The notes under the pieces are model-generated. The model was not told the DNA's origin. It worked only from the letters and a program-made list of their open reading frames with translations, and did not search any database. A stretch of DNA of 42,664 nucleotides from Microbacterium testaceum (GTDB taxonomy: Bacteria > Actinomycetota > Actinomycetes > Actinomycetales > Microbacteriaceae), in the NCBI RefSeq assembly GCF_001476655.1, contig NZ_LDRT01000032.1:1-42664 (forward strand), written 5' to 3'. Each line of letters begins with the position of its first letter. Within the stretch, counting starts at the first letter, position 1. This document shows positions 8,389 to 15,584 of the stretch, in pieces. Position numbers and translations under genes: made by a program.

Positions 8389-9309
8389 ATGTCTGTCGGT
8401 CTGCTCGCCGTCGTCGATGACATCCTCAGCGCCGCCATGAAGGCGAGCGCGAAGACCGCGGGCGTCGTCATCGACGACGCCGCCGTCACTCCGCAGTACG
8501 TTCAGGGCCTCACGCCCGCGCGCGAGCTTCCCGTCGTGTGGAAGATCGCGCTCGGCAGCATCATCAACAAGTACGTCATCATCATCCCGATCGCGCTGCT
8601 GCTCGAAGCCTTCGCGCCGATGGTGCTTCCGTACCTCCTCATCGTCGGTGGTGCCTTCCTCTGCTTCGAGGGCGCCGAGAAGGTGCTCGAGTGGTTCGGC
8701 GTCAGCCACGGCGAACACGAGGAGGAGGGCCCGCGCGACGAGAAGAAGCTCGTGTTCGGGGCCGTTCGCACCGACCTCATCCTCAGCACCGAGATCATGC
8801 TGATCGCGCTGTCGAGTCTCGACCCCGGGTTCGGGATCTGGATGACGCTGGGTGCCCTCCTCGTCATCGGTCTCGCCATGACGGTCGTTGTCTACGGCGC
8901 GGTCGCGCTGCTGGTGAAGATCGACGACATCGGTCTGCGTTTCATGAAGAGCCCCTCTCGCGCAGTCCGCCGCTTCGGCGTGCGGGTCGTGGCATCCATG
9001 CCCACGGTCTTCCGCGTGATCAGCATCGTCGGCACCATCGCGATGCTGTGGGTCGGGGGGCACCTGCTGCTGCAGAACCTCGCTGAGACGCTGTGGGCGG
9101 GCCCCTACGACCTTGTGCACGTGGTGACGCACGCGATCGAGGCCGCCGGTCCGGTGATCGTGTGGATCGTGGAGACGGCGATGTCGGCGGTGGTCGGCCT
9201 CGCCGTCGGGCTCGCCATCGTCGCGGTCATCACCGTGATCACGCGCCTGACGAAGCGCGGCGGTCACTCCGCGCAGAGCGCCACCGAGACGGCTCACGCC
9301 GACGGCTGA
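8389..9309 (+). CDS. DUF808 (YedI-like) inner-membrane protein
   Basis: A 306-residue multi-pass membrane protein. The opening SVGLLAVVDDILSAAMKASAKTAGV, the segment INKYVIIIPIALLLEAFAP and the FEGAEKVLEWF region are characteristic of the DUF808 family (COG2354, E. coli YedI). A polar loop rich in Glu/His (residues ~105-120) is followed by SEIMLIALSS-type helices and a C-terminal pair of helices. The family's role is not established. ATG 8389 is chosen because it gives the conserved N-terminus and has GGAG nine bases upstream; the in-frame ATG at 8305 would add 28 non-conserved residues. It converges with the acyl-CoA ligase gene over a 19-base gap. Confidence 0.9.
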   Translation: MSVGLLAVVDDILSAAMKASAKTAGVVIDDAAVTPQYVQGLTPARELPVVWKIALGSIINKYVIIIPIALLLEAFAPMVLPYLLIVGGAFLCFEGAEKVLEWFGVSHGEHEEEGPRDEKKLVFGAVRTDLILSTEIMLIALSSLDPGFGIWMTLGALLVIGLAMTVVVYGAVALLVKIDDIGLRFMKSPSRAVRRFGVRVVASMPTVFRVISIVGTIAMLWVGGHLLLQNLAETLWAGPYDLVHVVTHAIEAAGPVIVWIVETAMSAVVGLAVGLAIVAVITVITRLTKRGGHSAQSATETAHADG

Positions 9310-9328
9310 CCGTCCTCGCCCGTGCCCC

Positions 9329-10867
9329 TCAGACGGAGGCTCCGCCGAAGCGCTCGCGCAACTCGGCCTTGACGACCTTGCCGGACGCCGTGCGGGGGAG
9401 TGCGTCGACCACGACGACGTCCTTCGGCAGCTTGTAGCGCGCCACCTGACCATCCAGGTGCGCGCGTACCGCGGGGGTGTCGAGCGTCGTTCCTTCCGTC
9501 ACGGTCAGGACGGCCAGGGGCACTTCGCCCCAGCGATCGTCCGGGATGCCGATGACGGCGACGCCCGTGACTCCCGGTATGTCCGCGATCAGGGCTTCGA
9601 CCTCGGCCGGGTAGATGTTCTCGCCGCCGGAGATGATCATGTCCTTCGACCGGCCGCAGATGTACAGATAGCCGTCGGCATCCAGGTAGCCCAGGTCGCC
9701 GGAACGGAACCAACCGTCGGTGGTCTTCGCGGCGCGCGTGGCCTCGTCGAGACCGAGGTACCCGGCGAAGACGTTCGGACCGGTGACGTGGATCTCTCCG
9801 ACGGTTCCCGCGGGGACGGGGTGGCCTTCGTCGTCGACGACGCGGACCTCGGTGAAGAAGTGCGGGAGGCCGACGCTGCCTTGCTTCGCTCGCGTCATGT
9901 GCGGGGCGAGCGACGTCGCGCCCGGAGAGGTCTCGGTCATGCCGTAGCCCTGTGAGAACGACAGGCCGCGCTCCTCCCAGGCCCGGAGGATGCGATCGGG
10001 AACCGCGGACCCGCCGCATGTGAGGGTGTGCAGGCTCGAGATGTCGGTACTCGCCCACGAGGGGTGGTCGGTCATGAGCTGGAAGGTCGTGGGAACCCCG
10101 GAGATCATCGTGACGCGGTGCCGTTCGACGAGGTCGAGTGCGCGGCCGGCCTCGAACCCCTTCTCCAGCACGAGCGTTCCGCCTTTGAGGACGACGGGGA
10201 GGGCACCCATGCCGAGGGAGGCGACATGGAACAGGGGCGAGATCATCAGAGCGACGTCGTCCGACACGACGTCGTAGTCGATGACGGTGTTCACCGCGAC
10301 GGCCGTGAGGTTCTCGTGCGTGAGCACCGCGCCCTTGGGGCGACCGGTCGTGCCGGAGGTGTAGACGACCGCTGCGGGCGCGTCAGGCTCGGCGATCACG
10401 AGCGCGGGCACCGGGCCGGTGGCATCCTTCCTCCGGTCGAAACCGGGTTCGCCGTTCCGGCCCGATACTCCCGTGCGCAGGCGGTGCGGTGGATGGGGGA
10501 GCCCGGCCTCGACGGTGTCGAGACGATCGTCGAATGAGGCGTCGTGGATGAGCACACGGGCGCGGCTGTCCGAGAGGACGTGGGCGATCTCGGGGCCGGC
10601 GAGGCGCGTGTTGACCGGGACGAAGACGGCACCGATGCGCACCGCGCCGAAGAGGGTGATGAGGAAGTCCGGGCTGTTCTCGCCGAGGAAGGCGACCGTG
10701 TCGCCCGCGCCGATGCCCTCTTCCGCGAGGACGGCGGACGCCGCCTCGGCACCGTCGGCGAGCTGTCGGTAGGTCAGCCGCTGGTTCTCCCCGAACACCA
10801 CGGCGATCTTGTCGGGTGAGCGCAGCCGGCGCCGGGGGAGCCATGCTCCGAGTCCTTGGGTTCTCAT
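9329..10867 (-). CDS. Acyl-CoA ligase, probable hydroxycinnamoyl-CoA ligase (CouL/PhdA-like)
   Basis: A 512-residue adenylate-forming ligase (ANL superfamily) that makes acyl-AMP and then the CoA thioester. The P-loop motif YTSGTTGRPKG is at 169-179. Later come QGYGMTETSPG, the hinge segment YICGRSKDMIISGGENIYP, and the A10 lysine in RTASGK (Lys497). It is the last gene of the leftward operon SDR, amidohydrolase, MaoC, ligase controlled by a divergent MarR protein. That composition, and vanAB next door, point to a phenylpropenoic acid (p-coumarate, ferulate or caffeate) as substrate. Sequence alone fits any medium or aromatic acyl-CoA ligase. The start ATG 10867 has only a weak purine-rich ribosome site. 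Confidence 0.9.
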   Translation of the reverse strand: MRTQGLGAWLPRRRLRSPDKIAVVFGENQRLTYRQLADGAEAASAVLAEEGIGAGDTVAFLGENSPDFLITLFGAVRIGAVFVPVNTRLAGPEIAHVLSDSRARVLIHDASFDDRLDTVEAGLPHPPHRLRTGVSGRNGEPGFDRRKDATGPVPALVIAEPDAPAAVVYTSGTTGRPKGAVLTHENLTAVAVNTVIDYDVVSDDVALMISPLFHVASLGMGALPVVLKGGTLVLEKGFEAGRALDLVERHRVTMISGVPTTFQLMTDHPSWASTDISSLHTLTCGGSAVPDRILRAWEERGLSFSQGYGMTETSPGATSLAPHMTRAKQGSVGLPHFFTEVRVVDDEGHPVPAGTVGEIHVTGPNVFAGYLGLDEATRAAKTTDGWFRSGDLGYLDADGYLYICGRSKDMIISGGENIYPAEVEALIADIPGVTGVAVIGIPDDRWGEVPLAVLTVTEGTTLDTPAVRAHLDGQVARYKLPKDVVVVDALPRTASGKVVKAELRERFGGASV

Positions 10868-10917
10868 GCGCGGTCTCTTCTTCGAGTGCGGGTTGGCGGG
10901 GGTCCAACGGTGTCCCT

Positions 10918-10938
10918 GGGCCCGTCTGCGACGGGCCC
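10918..10938 (-). terminator. Hairpin between MaoC and ligase genes
   Basis: GGGCCCGTC (10918-10926) and GACGGGCCC (10930-10938) form a perfect 9-bp stem with a three-base loop, just after the MaoC stop codon on the minus strand. There is no T tract. It may partly terminate the upstream genes or protect their mRNA, which would lower ligase expression relative to the first three genes. Confidence 0.5.
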
Positions 10939-10947
10939 CGGGGCGGC

Positions 10948-11400
10948 TCAGGCGTAGAAGCGGTAGAGGCCGCGGGCGACGACGGCGGGCTTGCTGCCGC
11001 CGTCGATCTCGATCGTCTGGTCGACCGCGAGCTGATACCCGCCGGCGATCTCGGTGACCTCGGCGATGACGGCGTTCATGCGCACGCGCGCGCCGACCTT
11101 CACGGGCGAGATGAAGCGCACCTTGTCGAGGCCGTAGTTGACCTTGGTGGTCACGCCGGTGACATCCAAGAGCTCGGTCCAGAACTTCACGGCCAGCGAC
11201 AGGCTGAGGAAGCCGTGGGCGATCGCGCTGCCGAAGGGGCCGTCTTTCGCGCGCTCGGGGTCGATGTGGATCCATTGGTGGTCGTCGGTGGCATCGGCGA
11301 AGAGGTCCACGCGGCCCTGGGTGACTTCGAGCCAGTCCGACCAGCCGAGGTCGGTGCCGGTGAGGCCGGCGATGTCGTCATAGGTGACGGTGGTGGTCAT
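10948..11400 (-). CDS. MaoC-family enoyl-CoA hydratase (CouM-like)
   Basis: A 150-residue single hot-dog domain. The hydratase-2 motif is visible as FADATDDHQWIHIDPERAK, with Asp40 and His45 as the expected catalytic pair, and continues into IAHGFLSLSL. Such enzymes add water across the 2,3 double bond of an enoyl-CoA. Here that would be the step after CoA ligation of a cinnamate-type acid. AAGGAG precedes ATG 11400. The start overlaps the stop of the upstream amidohydrolase as ATGA, so the two are translationally coupled. Assignment to the hydratase fold is secure; the substrate is inferred from the operon. Confidence 0.88.
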   Translation of the reverse strand: MTTTVTYDDIAGLTGTDLGWSDWLEVTQGRVDLFADATDDHQWIHIDPERAKDGPFGSAIAHGFLSLSLAVKFWTELLDVTGVTTKVNYGLDKVRFISPVKVGARVRMNAVIAEVTEIAGGYQLAVDQTIEIDGGSKPAVVARGLYRFYA

Positions 11401-12299
11401 GAGTGCTCCTTGGGAGGGGTGGAGAGGCCGAAGAGGCGCGCGGCGTTGTCGCGGAGGATCCCCGGCATCACCTCGGTTTTCAGGGTGGTCTGCTCGACGT
11501 CGCGCATCCAGCGGTCGGGGGTGAGCAGGGGGAAGTCGGAGCCGAAGAGGATGCGGCTCTTCAGGAACGAGTTGGCCGCGCGGACGAGTTGCTCCGGGAA
11601 GTACTTCGGGCTCCAGCCCGACAGGTCGATCCACGTGTTGTGCTTGTGGGTGGCAACCGAGATCGCCTCGTCCTGCCACGGCACGGACGGGTGGGCCATG
11701 ATGATCTGCAGATCGCCGAAGTCCGCCGCGACCGGGTCGAGCAGCATGGGGTTGGACAGGCCGAGGCGAAGGCCGCGCCCGCCCTTCATCCCCGCGCCGA
11801 TCCCGGTCTGGCCGGTGTGGAAGAGGGCGACCACGCCGGCCGCCTGAAGCACCTCGTAGAGCGGGTAGTGGCGCTCGTCGCCGGGGTCGAAGTTCTGCAC
11901 GGTGGGGTGGAACTTGAACCCGCGGACACCGGAATCCTCGATGAGCCGGAGCGCGCGGTCGACCGCGTCGGAGCGGTTCGGGTCGACGGACCCGAAGGGG
12001 ATCAGCACGTCGTTGTGGCGTGCCGCGCCCGCGGCGATGTCGGCGCTCGACAGAGGCGGGTGGTCGAGGTGGCTCTCGGCATCCACCGTGAAGACCACCG
12101 CCGCCATCGACCGTTCGCGGTAGTACTCCGCGATGCTGTCGAGGTCGGGACGTGCGGCGTCGACGGCGAAGTAGCGGCTCGCGGCCGCCGCGAGATCGTC
12201 GGGCAGAGAGGCGTGTCCGTGCCCGTCGATCTCGATGTGCACGTGCACGTCGATGGCTTTCAGCGCCTCGACGTCGATGGCGCACTCGTAGCGGGCCAT
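11397..12299 (-). CDS. Amidohydrolase-2 family metal-dependent hydrolase (CouO/PhdC-like)
   Basis: A 300-residue TIM-barrel metallohydrolase of the amidohydrolase-2 (ACMSD-like) group. The metal-binding HVH is at 19-21. Further likely ligands are His131 in FKFHP, His161 in LFHTGQTG, His203 in IMAHPS and Asp255 in LFGSDFP. Members include decarboxylases and C-C or C-O hydrolases. In the hydroxycinnamate clusters I recall from Rhodococcus (cou) and Corynebacterium (phd), an amidohydrolase of this type occurs where a thiolase would be expected and is thought to cleave the 3-oxoacyl-CoA. No thiolase is present here, which fits. It starts five bases after the SDR stop and overlaps the MaoC start by four bases. 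Confidence 0.85.
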   Translation of the reverse strand: MARYECAIDVEALKAIDVHVHIEIDGHGHASLPDDLAAAASRYFAVDAARPDLDSIAEYYRERSMAAVVFTVDAESHLDHPPLSSADIAAGAARHNDVLIPFGSVDPNRSDAVDRALRLIEDSGVRGFKFHPTVQNFDPGDERHYPLYEVLQAAGVVALFHTGQTGIGAGMKGGRGLRLGLSNPMLLDPVAADFGDLQIIMAHPSVPWQDEAISVATHKHNTWIDLSGWSPKYFPEQLVRAANSFLKSRILFGSDFPLLTPDRWMRDVEQTTLKTEVMPGILRDNAARLFGLSTPPKEHS

Positions 12300-12304
12300 G
12301 GCTG

Positions 12305-13234
12305 TCAGGCGGTCGGGGCCGGGCGCTGCAGGTCGGCGGGCAGAGCGGGGAACCGCTCGCCGACGCTCTGCAGGTCGCCGACCGCCTCGGCGAAGCCGTC
12401 GGAGAGCGCCTCGAACGTCCAGCCGCCCTCGCGATAAGCCGTCGCCACGGGCTCGGGGTGCGACCACAGTTGCAGACGGTCGCCGCCGATGCCGATGGCC
12501 TGGCCGGTGACGCCCGCGGCGGCGCCGGAGGCGAGGTAGGCCACGAGGCCGGCGACGTCGTCGGACGTACCGAAGCCCAGGTCGTGACGGAAGAACGCCG
12601 GCATCGGCTCGCCCGCGGCCTCCGCCTCGACGGCAGCGGCGAAGTAGGGGACCGTCGCGGTCATCGCGGTGGCGGCGACGGGGATCACCGCGTTCACGGT
12701 GATCCCCGCCCTCTTCAGCTCGAGAGCCCACGTGCGCACCATGCCGACGATGCCCGCCTTGGCGGCCGCGTAGTTCGTCTGGCCGAAGTTGCCCCGCTGG
12801 CCGGTGGGCGAGCCGATGCAGATGATGCGCCCGGCGATCTCGTTCTGACGCATGTACGTCGCGGCGGCCCGCACGGTGGTGAAGGTCCCGCGAAGGTGGA
12901 CGCCGATGACGGTGTCGAAATCGTCGTCGCTCATCTTCCAGAGCACGGTGTCGCGCAGGACACCCGCGTTGGTCACGAGGATGTCGAGGCGCCCGAAGTT
13001 CTCCACCGCCGCGGCGACGAGGGCATCGGCGGTCTCGGTCGGGCCGACCGGGGCGGCGACGGCGACCGCGCGCCCGCCCGCGTCGACGATGGTCTTCACC
13101 GCGGCCTCGGCGGTGGCAGCGTCCACGTCGTTGATCACGACGGCGGCGCCCTGTCGGGCGAGCTCCTGGGCGTAGGCGAGGCCGAGGCCGCGCCCGGAAC
13201 CGGTGACGATGGCGACTTTGCCGGTGAGCGACAT
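12305..13234 (-). CDS. Short-chain dehydrogenase/reductase, probable 3-hydroxyacyl-CoA dehydrogenase (CouN/PhdB-like)
   Basis: A 309-residue classical SDR. The cofactor motif TGSGRGLG is at 11-18, and INDVD after strand 2 suggests NAD preference. NAG is at 89-91 and the catalytic Ser142, Tyr155 and Lys159 (YAAAK) are intact. It is about 50 residues longer than a minimal SDR, with a C-terminal extension after the IGGDRLQ element resembling those of peroxisomal-type 3-hydroxyacyl-CoA dehydrogenases. It is the first gene of the leftward operon; AAGGAG precedes ATG 13234. The expected role is oxidation of the 3-hydroxy-3-arylpropionyl-CoA formed by the MaoC hydratase. The divergent promoter region is shared with the MarR gene. 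Confidence 0.88.
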   Translation of the reverse strand: MSLTGKVAIVTGSGRGLGLAYAQELARQGAAVVINDVDAATAEAAVKTIVDAGGRAVAVAAPVGPTETADALVAAAVENFGRLDILVTNAGVLRDTVLWKMSDDDFDTVIGVHLRGTFTTVRAAATYMRQNEIAGRIICIGSPTGQRGNFGQTNYAAAKAGIVGMVRTWALELKRAGITVNAVIPVAATAMTATVPYFAAAVEAEAAGEPMPAFFRHDLGFGTSDDVAGLVAYLASGAAAGVTGQAIGIGGDRLQLWSHPEPVATAYREGGWTFEALSDGFAEAVGDLQSVGERFPALPADLQRPAPTA

Positions 13235-13275
13235 GGTGAACTCCTTCGTGTCGCCGCCATCGTGGCATCCATTCG

Positions 13276-13308
13276 TTGAGAATGTCAATGATTGATTTTC
13301 GCTACACT
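13276..13308. promoter_or_regulatory. Divergent MarR/SDR operator-promoter region
   Basis: TTGA-N5-TCAA (13276-13288) partly overlaps the perfect palindrome TCAATGATTGA (13285-13295), in an AT-rich patch between the divergent SDR and MarR genes. TACACT at 13303-13308 is a TAnnnT -10 lying six bases before the MarR ATG, so that transcript is probably leaderless. The nested palindromes are the natural candidate for binding by the MarR protein itself. Confidence 0.6.
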
Positions 13309-13314
13309 GACGTC

Positions 13315-13788
13315 ATGAGCACTGCGGCGGGCGAGGATGCGACTCCGGCGTCGCGACTGGAGCACGCGCCCCTCGTCGACGATCTCGGTTTCCTGCTCGC
13401 GCGTGCCGCCGCGGTGTCCCACGCGGCGGGCAACGAGGCGCTCGCAGCGCACGGGTTGAAGGTGCGGTCGTACTCGGTGCTGGCGCTCGCCGTGACGGGC
13501 GGACGGCCCTCGCAGCGCGAGCTCGCGGCCTTTCTGCGCCTGGATCCCAGTCAGGTGGTCGCGCTCATCGACGACCTCGAGCAACGCGGACTCGTGTCGC
13601 GCGAGCCCGATCCCCGTGATCGACGAGCGAACGTCGTGTCCGCCACCCTGGAGGGGCGCAAGGTCTATCGCCGGGCGCTCGCCGACGTGGAGTCGGGGGA
13701 GCGGCGCGCGCACGCCGCGCTATCGAACACCGACCGGATCGAGTTGGCGCGGCTTCTTCGCGCGGTCGCCTTTCCCGCCGAGGAGTGA
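13315..13788 (+). CDS. MarR-family transcriptional regulator (CouR/PhdR-like)
   Basis: A 157-residue winged-helix protein. The recognition region PSQRELAAFLRLDPSQVVALIDDLEQRGLV and the wing EPDPRDRRANVVSATLEGRK (about residues 60-115) are clear MarR signatures, flanked by N- and C-terminal dimerisation helices. MarR repressors usually release DNA on binding an aromatic ligand or acyl-CoA; in the comparable cou cluster the effector is an aryl-CoA thioester. ATG 13315 has no Shine-Dalgarno sequence but a -10 at the right distance for leaderless expression. It diverges from the catabolic operon and probably represses it and itself. It ends three bases from the convergent PadR gene. Confidence 0.92.
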   Translation: MSTAAGEDATPASRLEHAPLVDDLGFLLARAAAVSHAAGNEALAAHGLKVRSYSVLALAVTGGRPSQRELAAFLRLDPSQVVALIDDLEQRGLVSREPDPRDRRANVVSATLEGRKVYRRALADVESGERRAHAALSNTDRIELARLLRAVAFPAEE

Positions 13789-13791
13789 ACG

Positions 13792-14379
13792 CTACGCCCC
13801 CGGGTTGAGCCTCTCCAGCAGCTCCAGCCCGTGCCGTGCCCAGGCGATCTCGCCTTCGGCGCGGTCGAGGAAGCCCTCGTAGGTGAAAACCTTGAAGGCG
13901 ACGATCGCGTCCGGGTCGTGCTCGGTGTCGCTCGCGAGCCGGCGCGCCACGATGGGGTGCGAACGCCGGCGGATGGCATCCAACTGTGCTTGCCACTGCG
14001 CGCGGCGCAGTTCGTACTGCGCGATGTGCTCCTGCAGGTGGCGGCGCGCGATCTCGGGTTCGGTCCACTCGAAGTAGGCCGCACGCAGATGCGCCGGATC
14101 GCGTTCGCTCGGGTAGTCGATCGGTTCGCGCATCCACGCTCGGAACGCGGCGACGCCCTCGTCGGTGACGGAGTACTGCGTCTTCGTCGATTTCTCGCCC
14201 CACGGCACCGACTCATCGACCAGCAGGCCGTCGCGGACCATGCGCTTGAGCTCGGGATAGATCTGCGAGTCGGGGGCGTGCCAGACATGCCCGACCGAGA
14301 CATGGAAGGCCTTGGCGAGGTCGTATCCGGTCATGGGCTGGGCGGTCAGGAGGGCCAGAAGGGCGTAGCGCAGGCTCAT
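13792..14379 (-). CDS. vanR: PadR-family regulator, probable VanR-type repressor of vanAB
   Basis: A 195-residue protein with the PadR winged helix at its N-terminus: RYALLALLTAQPMTGYDLAKAF, then SQIYPELKRMVRDGLL and a wing ending KTQYSVTDEG. The C-terminal ~100 residues are helical and Arg/Glu-rich, the long dimerisation domain of PadR-s1/VanR proteins. In Corynebacterium glutamicum the vanAB genes are controlled by a PadR-type VanR that is released by vanillate. Here the gene diverges from vanA across a 94-base region containing a near-ideal palindrome. GGAGGAG precedes ATG 14379; an in-frame ATG at 14397 is possible. The family is certain; the VanR role is inferred from position. Confidence 0.88.
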   Translation of the reverse strand: MSLRYALLALLTAQPMTGYDLAKAFHVSVGHVWHAPDSQIYPELKRMVRDGLLVDESVPWGEKSTKTQYSVTDEGVAAFRAWMREPIDYPSERDPAHLRAAYFEWTEPEIARRHLQEHIAQYELRRAQWQAQLDAIRRRSHPIVARRLASDTEHDPDAIVAFKVFTYEGFLDRAEGEIAWARHGLELLERLNPGA

Positions 14380-14436
14380 CGGCCGACTCCTCCCCACGCT
14401 TGCGGATGCCGAGCTTCCACCGTATCTTCTCCCGTA

Positions 14437-14454
14437 TAACTATCGTGATAGTTA
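14437..14454. promoter_or_regulatory. Palindromic operator between vanR and vanA
   Basis: TAACTATC and GATAGTTA form perfect 8-bp arms around GT, the most symmetrical element in the intergenic region. -10-like hexamers overlap it (TATAAC at 14435 on the plus strand, TAGTTA within either arm), so a bound PadR dimer would block both divergent promoters. Confidence 0.75.
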
Positions 14455-14473
14455 GTGGACAAGGGAGTGCACC

Positions 14474-15583
14474 ATGCAGGAGACAGTGACCGCGAAACTG
14501 CTCGACCACCCGCGCAACGCGTGGTACGTCGCCGCATGGGACCACGAGGTCGGGCGCAAGAAGATCTTGGCTCGGACCGTCGCGGGCCGGCCGCTGGCCC
14601 TCTACCGCACCGAGGACGGCCGGGCCGTCGCCCTCGCGGACGCGTGCTGGCACCGCCTGGCTCCGCTGTCGCAGGGAGCCCTGGTCGGCCCCGAAGACAT
14701 CCGCTGCCCCTACCACGGCATCACCTACGACGCCCGAGGCCGCTGCACGAGCATGCCCGCGCAGGAGACGATCAACCCCAGCGCCCTCGTGCCGTCGTTC
14801 CCCGTCGTCGACCGCTATCGCTACGTCTGGGTGTGGGTGGGCGACCCCGCTCTCGCCTCCCCCGCACTCATCCCCGACATGCACCAGATGACGGATGCCG
14901 CCTGGACCGGCGATGGCCTGACGATCCACGCCCCGTGCAACTACCAGCTCATCCTCGACAACCTCATGGACCTCACCCACGAGGAGTTCGTGCACTCGAG
15001 CAGCATCGGGCAGAAAGAGCTCAGCGAGAGCGAGTTCGTCACCAGTCACACCGACACGACCGTGACCGTCGAGCGATGGATGCACGACATCGAAGCGCCG
15101 CCGTTCTGGCTCAAGAACATGCGCGACAAGTTCCCCGGCTTCTCGGGCCGTGTCGACCGGTGGCAGATCATCCACTTCGAAGCGCCGTCCACGATCTGCA
15201 TCGACGTGGGGGTCGCCAAAGCGGGCACCGGGGCGCCGGAGGGCGATCGGTCGCAGGGCGTCAACGGCTACGTGATGAACACCATCACCCCCGAGACGGC
15301 GCGGTCGAGCCACTACTTCTGGTCGTTCCAACGCAACTACCGCCTCGACAGCCAGCTGATCACCACGCAGCTGCGCGAGGGCGTGCACGGCGTGTTCGGC
15401 GAGGACGAGGCGATGCTCGCCGCCCAGCAGGCCGCGATCGACGCCAACCCCGACTACGAGTTCTACAGTCTGAACATCGACGCCGGCGGCATGTGGGTGC
15501 GTCGGATCCTCGAGCGGATGCTGCTCGCCGAGGGCCGCGACCACGCTCCCGCTCCGCGCCGCGGCGCCCAGCTGGTGCGCTGA
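14474..15583 (+). CDS. vanA: Vanillate O-demethylase oxygenase subunit
   Basis: A 369-residue Rieske non-haem iron oxygenase. The Rieske 2Fe-2S ligands are Cys58-x-His60 and Cys78-x-x-His81. The mononuclear iron site appears in DNLMDLTHEEFVH, which supplies the two histidines, with a carboxylate further on. The spacing and the DLTHEEFVH sequence are typical of VanA and related aryl O-demethylases, which oxidise the methoxyl group of vanillate to give protocatechuate and formaldehyde. AAGGGAG precedes ATG 14474. vanB follows after one base and supplies electrons. Related enzymes demethylate syringate, veratrate or dicamba, so the exact substrate is inferred from neighbours. Confidence 0.92.
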   Translation: MQETVTAKLLDHPRNAWYVAAWDHEVGRKKILARTVAGRPLALYRTEDGRAVALADACWHRLAPLSQGALVGPEDIRCPYHGITYDARGRCTSMPAQETINPSALVPSFPVVDRYRYVWVWVGDPALASPALIPDMHQMTDAAWTGDGLTIHAPCNYQLILDNLMDLTHEEFVHSSSIGQKELSESEFVTSHTDTTVTVERWMHDIEAPPFWLKNMRDKFPGFSGRVDRWQIIHFEAPSTICIDVGVAKAGTGAPEGDRSQGVNGYVMNTITPETARSSHYFWSFQRNYRLDSQLITTQLREGVHGVFGEDEAMLAAQQAAIDANPDYEFYSLNIDAGGMWVRRILERMLLAEGRDHAPAPRRGAQLVR

Positions 15584-15584
15584 G

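Noticed and set aside
9329..13234. Fatty-acid beta-oxidation or steroid-degradation operon
   Set aside because: No acyl-CoA dehydrogenase or thiolase is present, and the amidohydrolase, MarR and vanAB context fits aromatic side-chain degradation better; not excluded.
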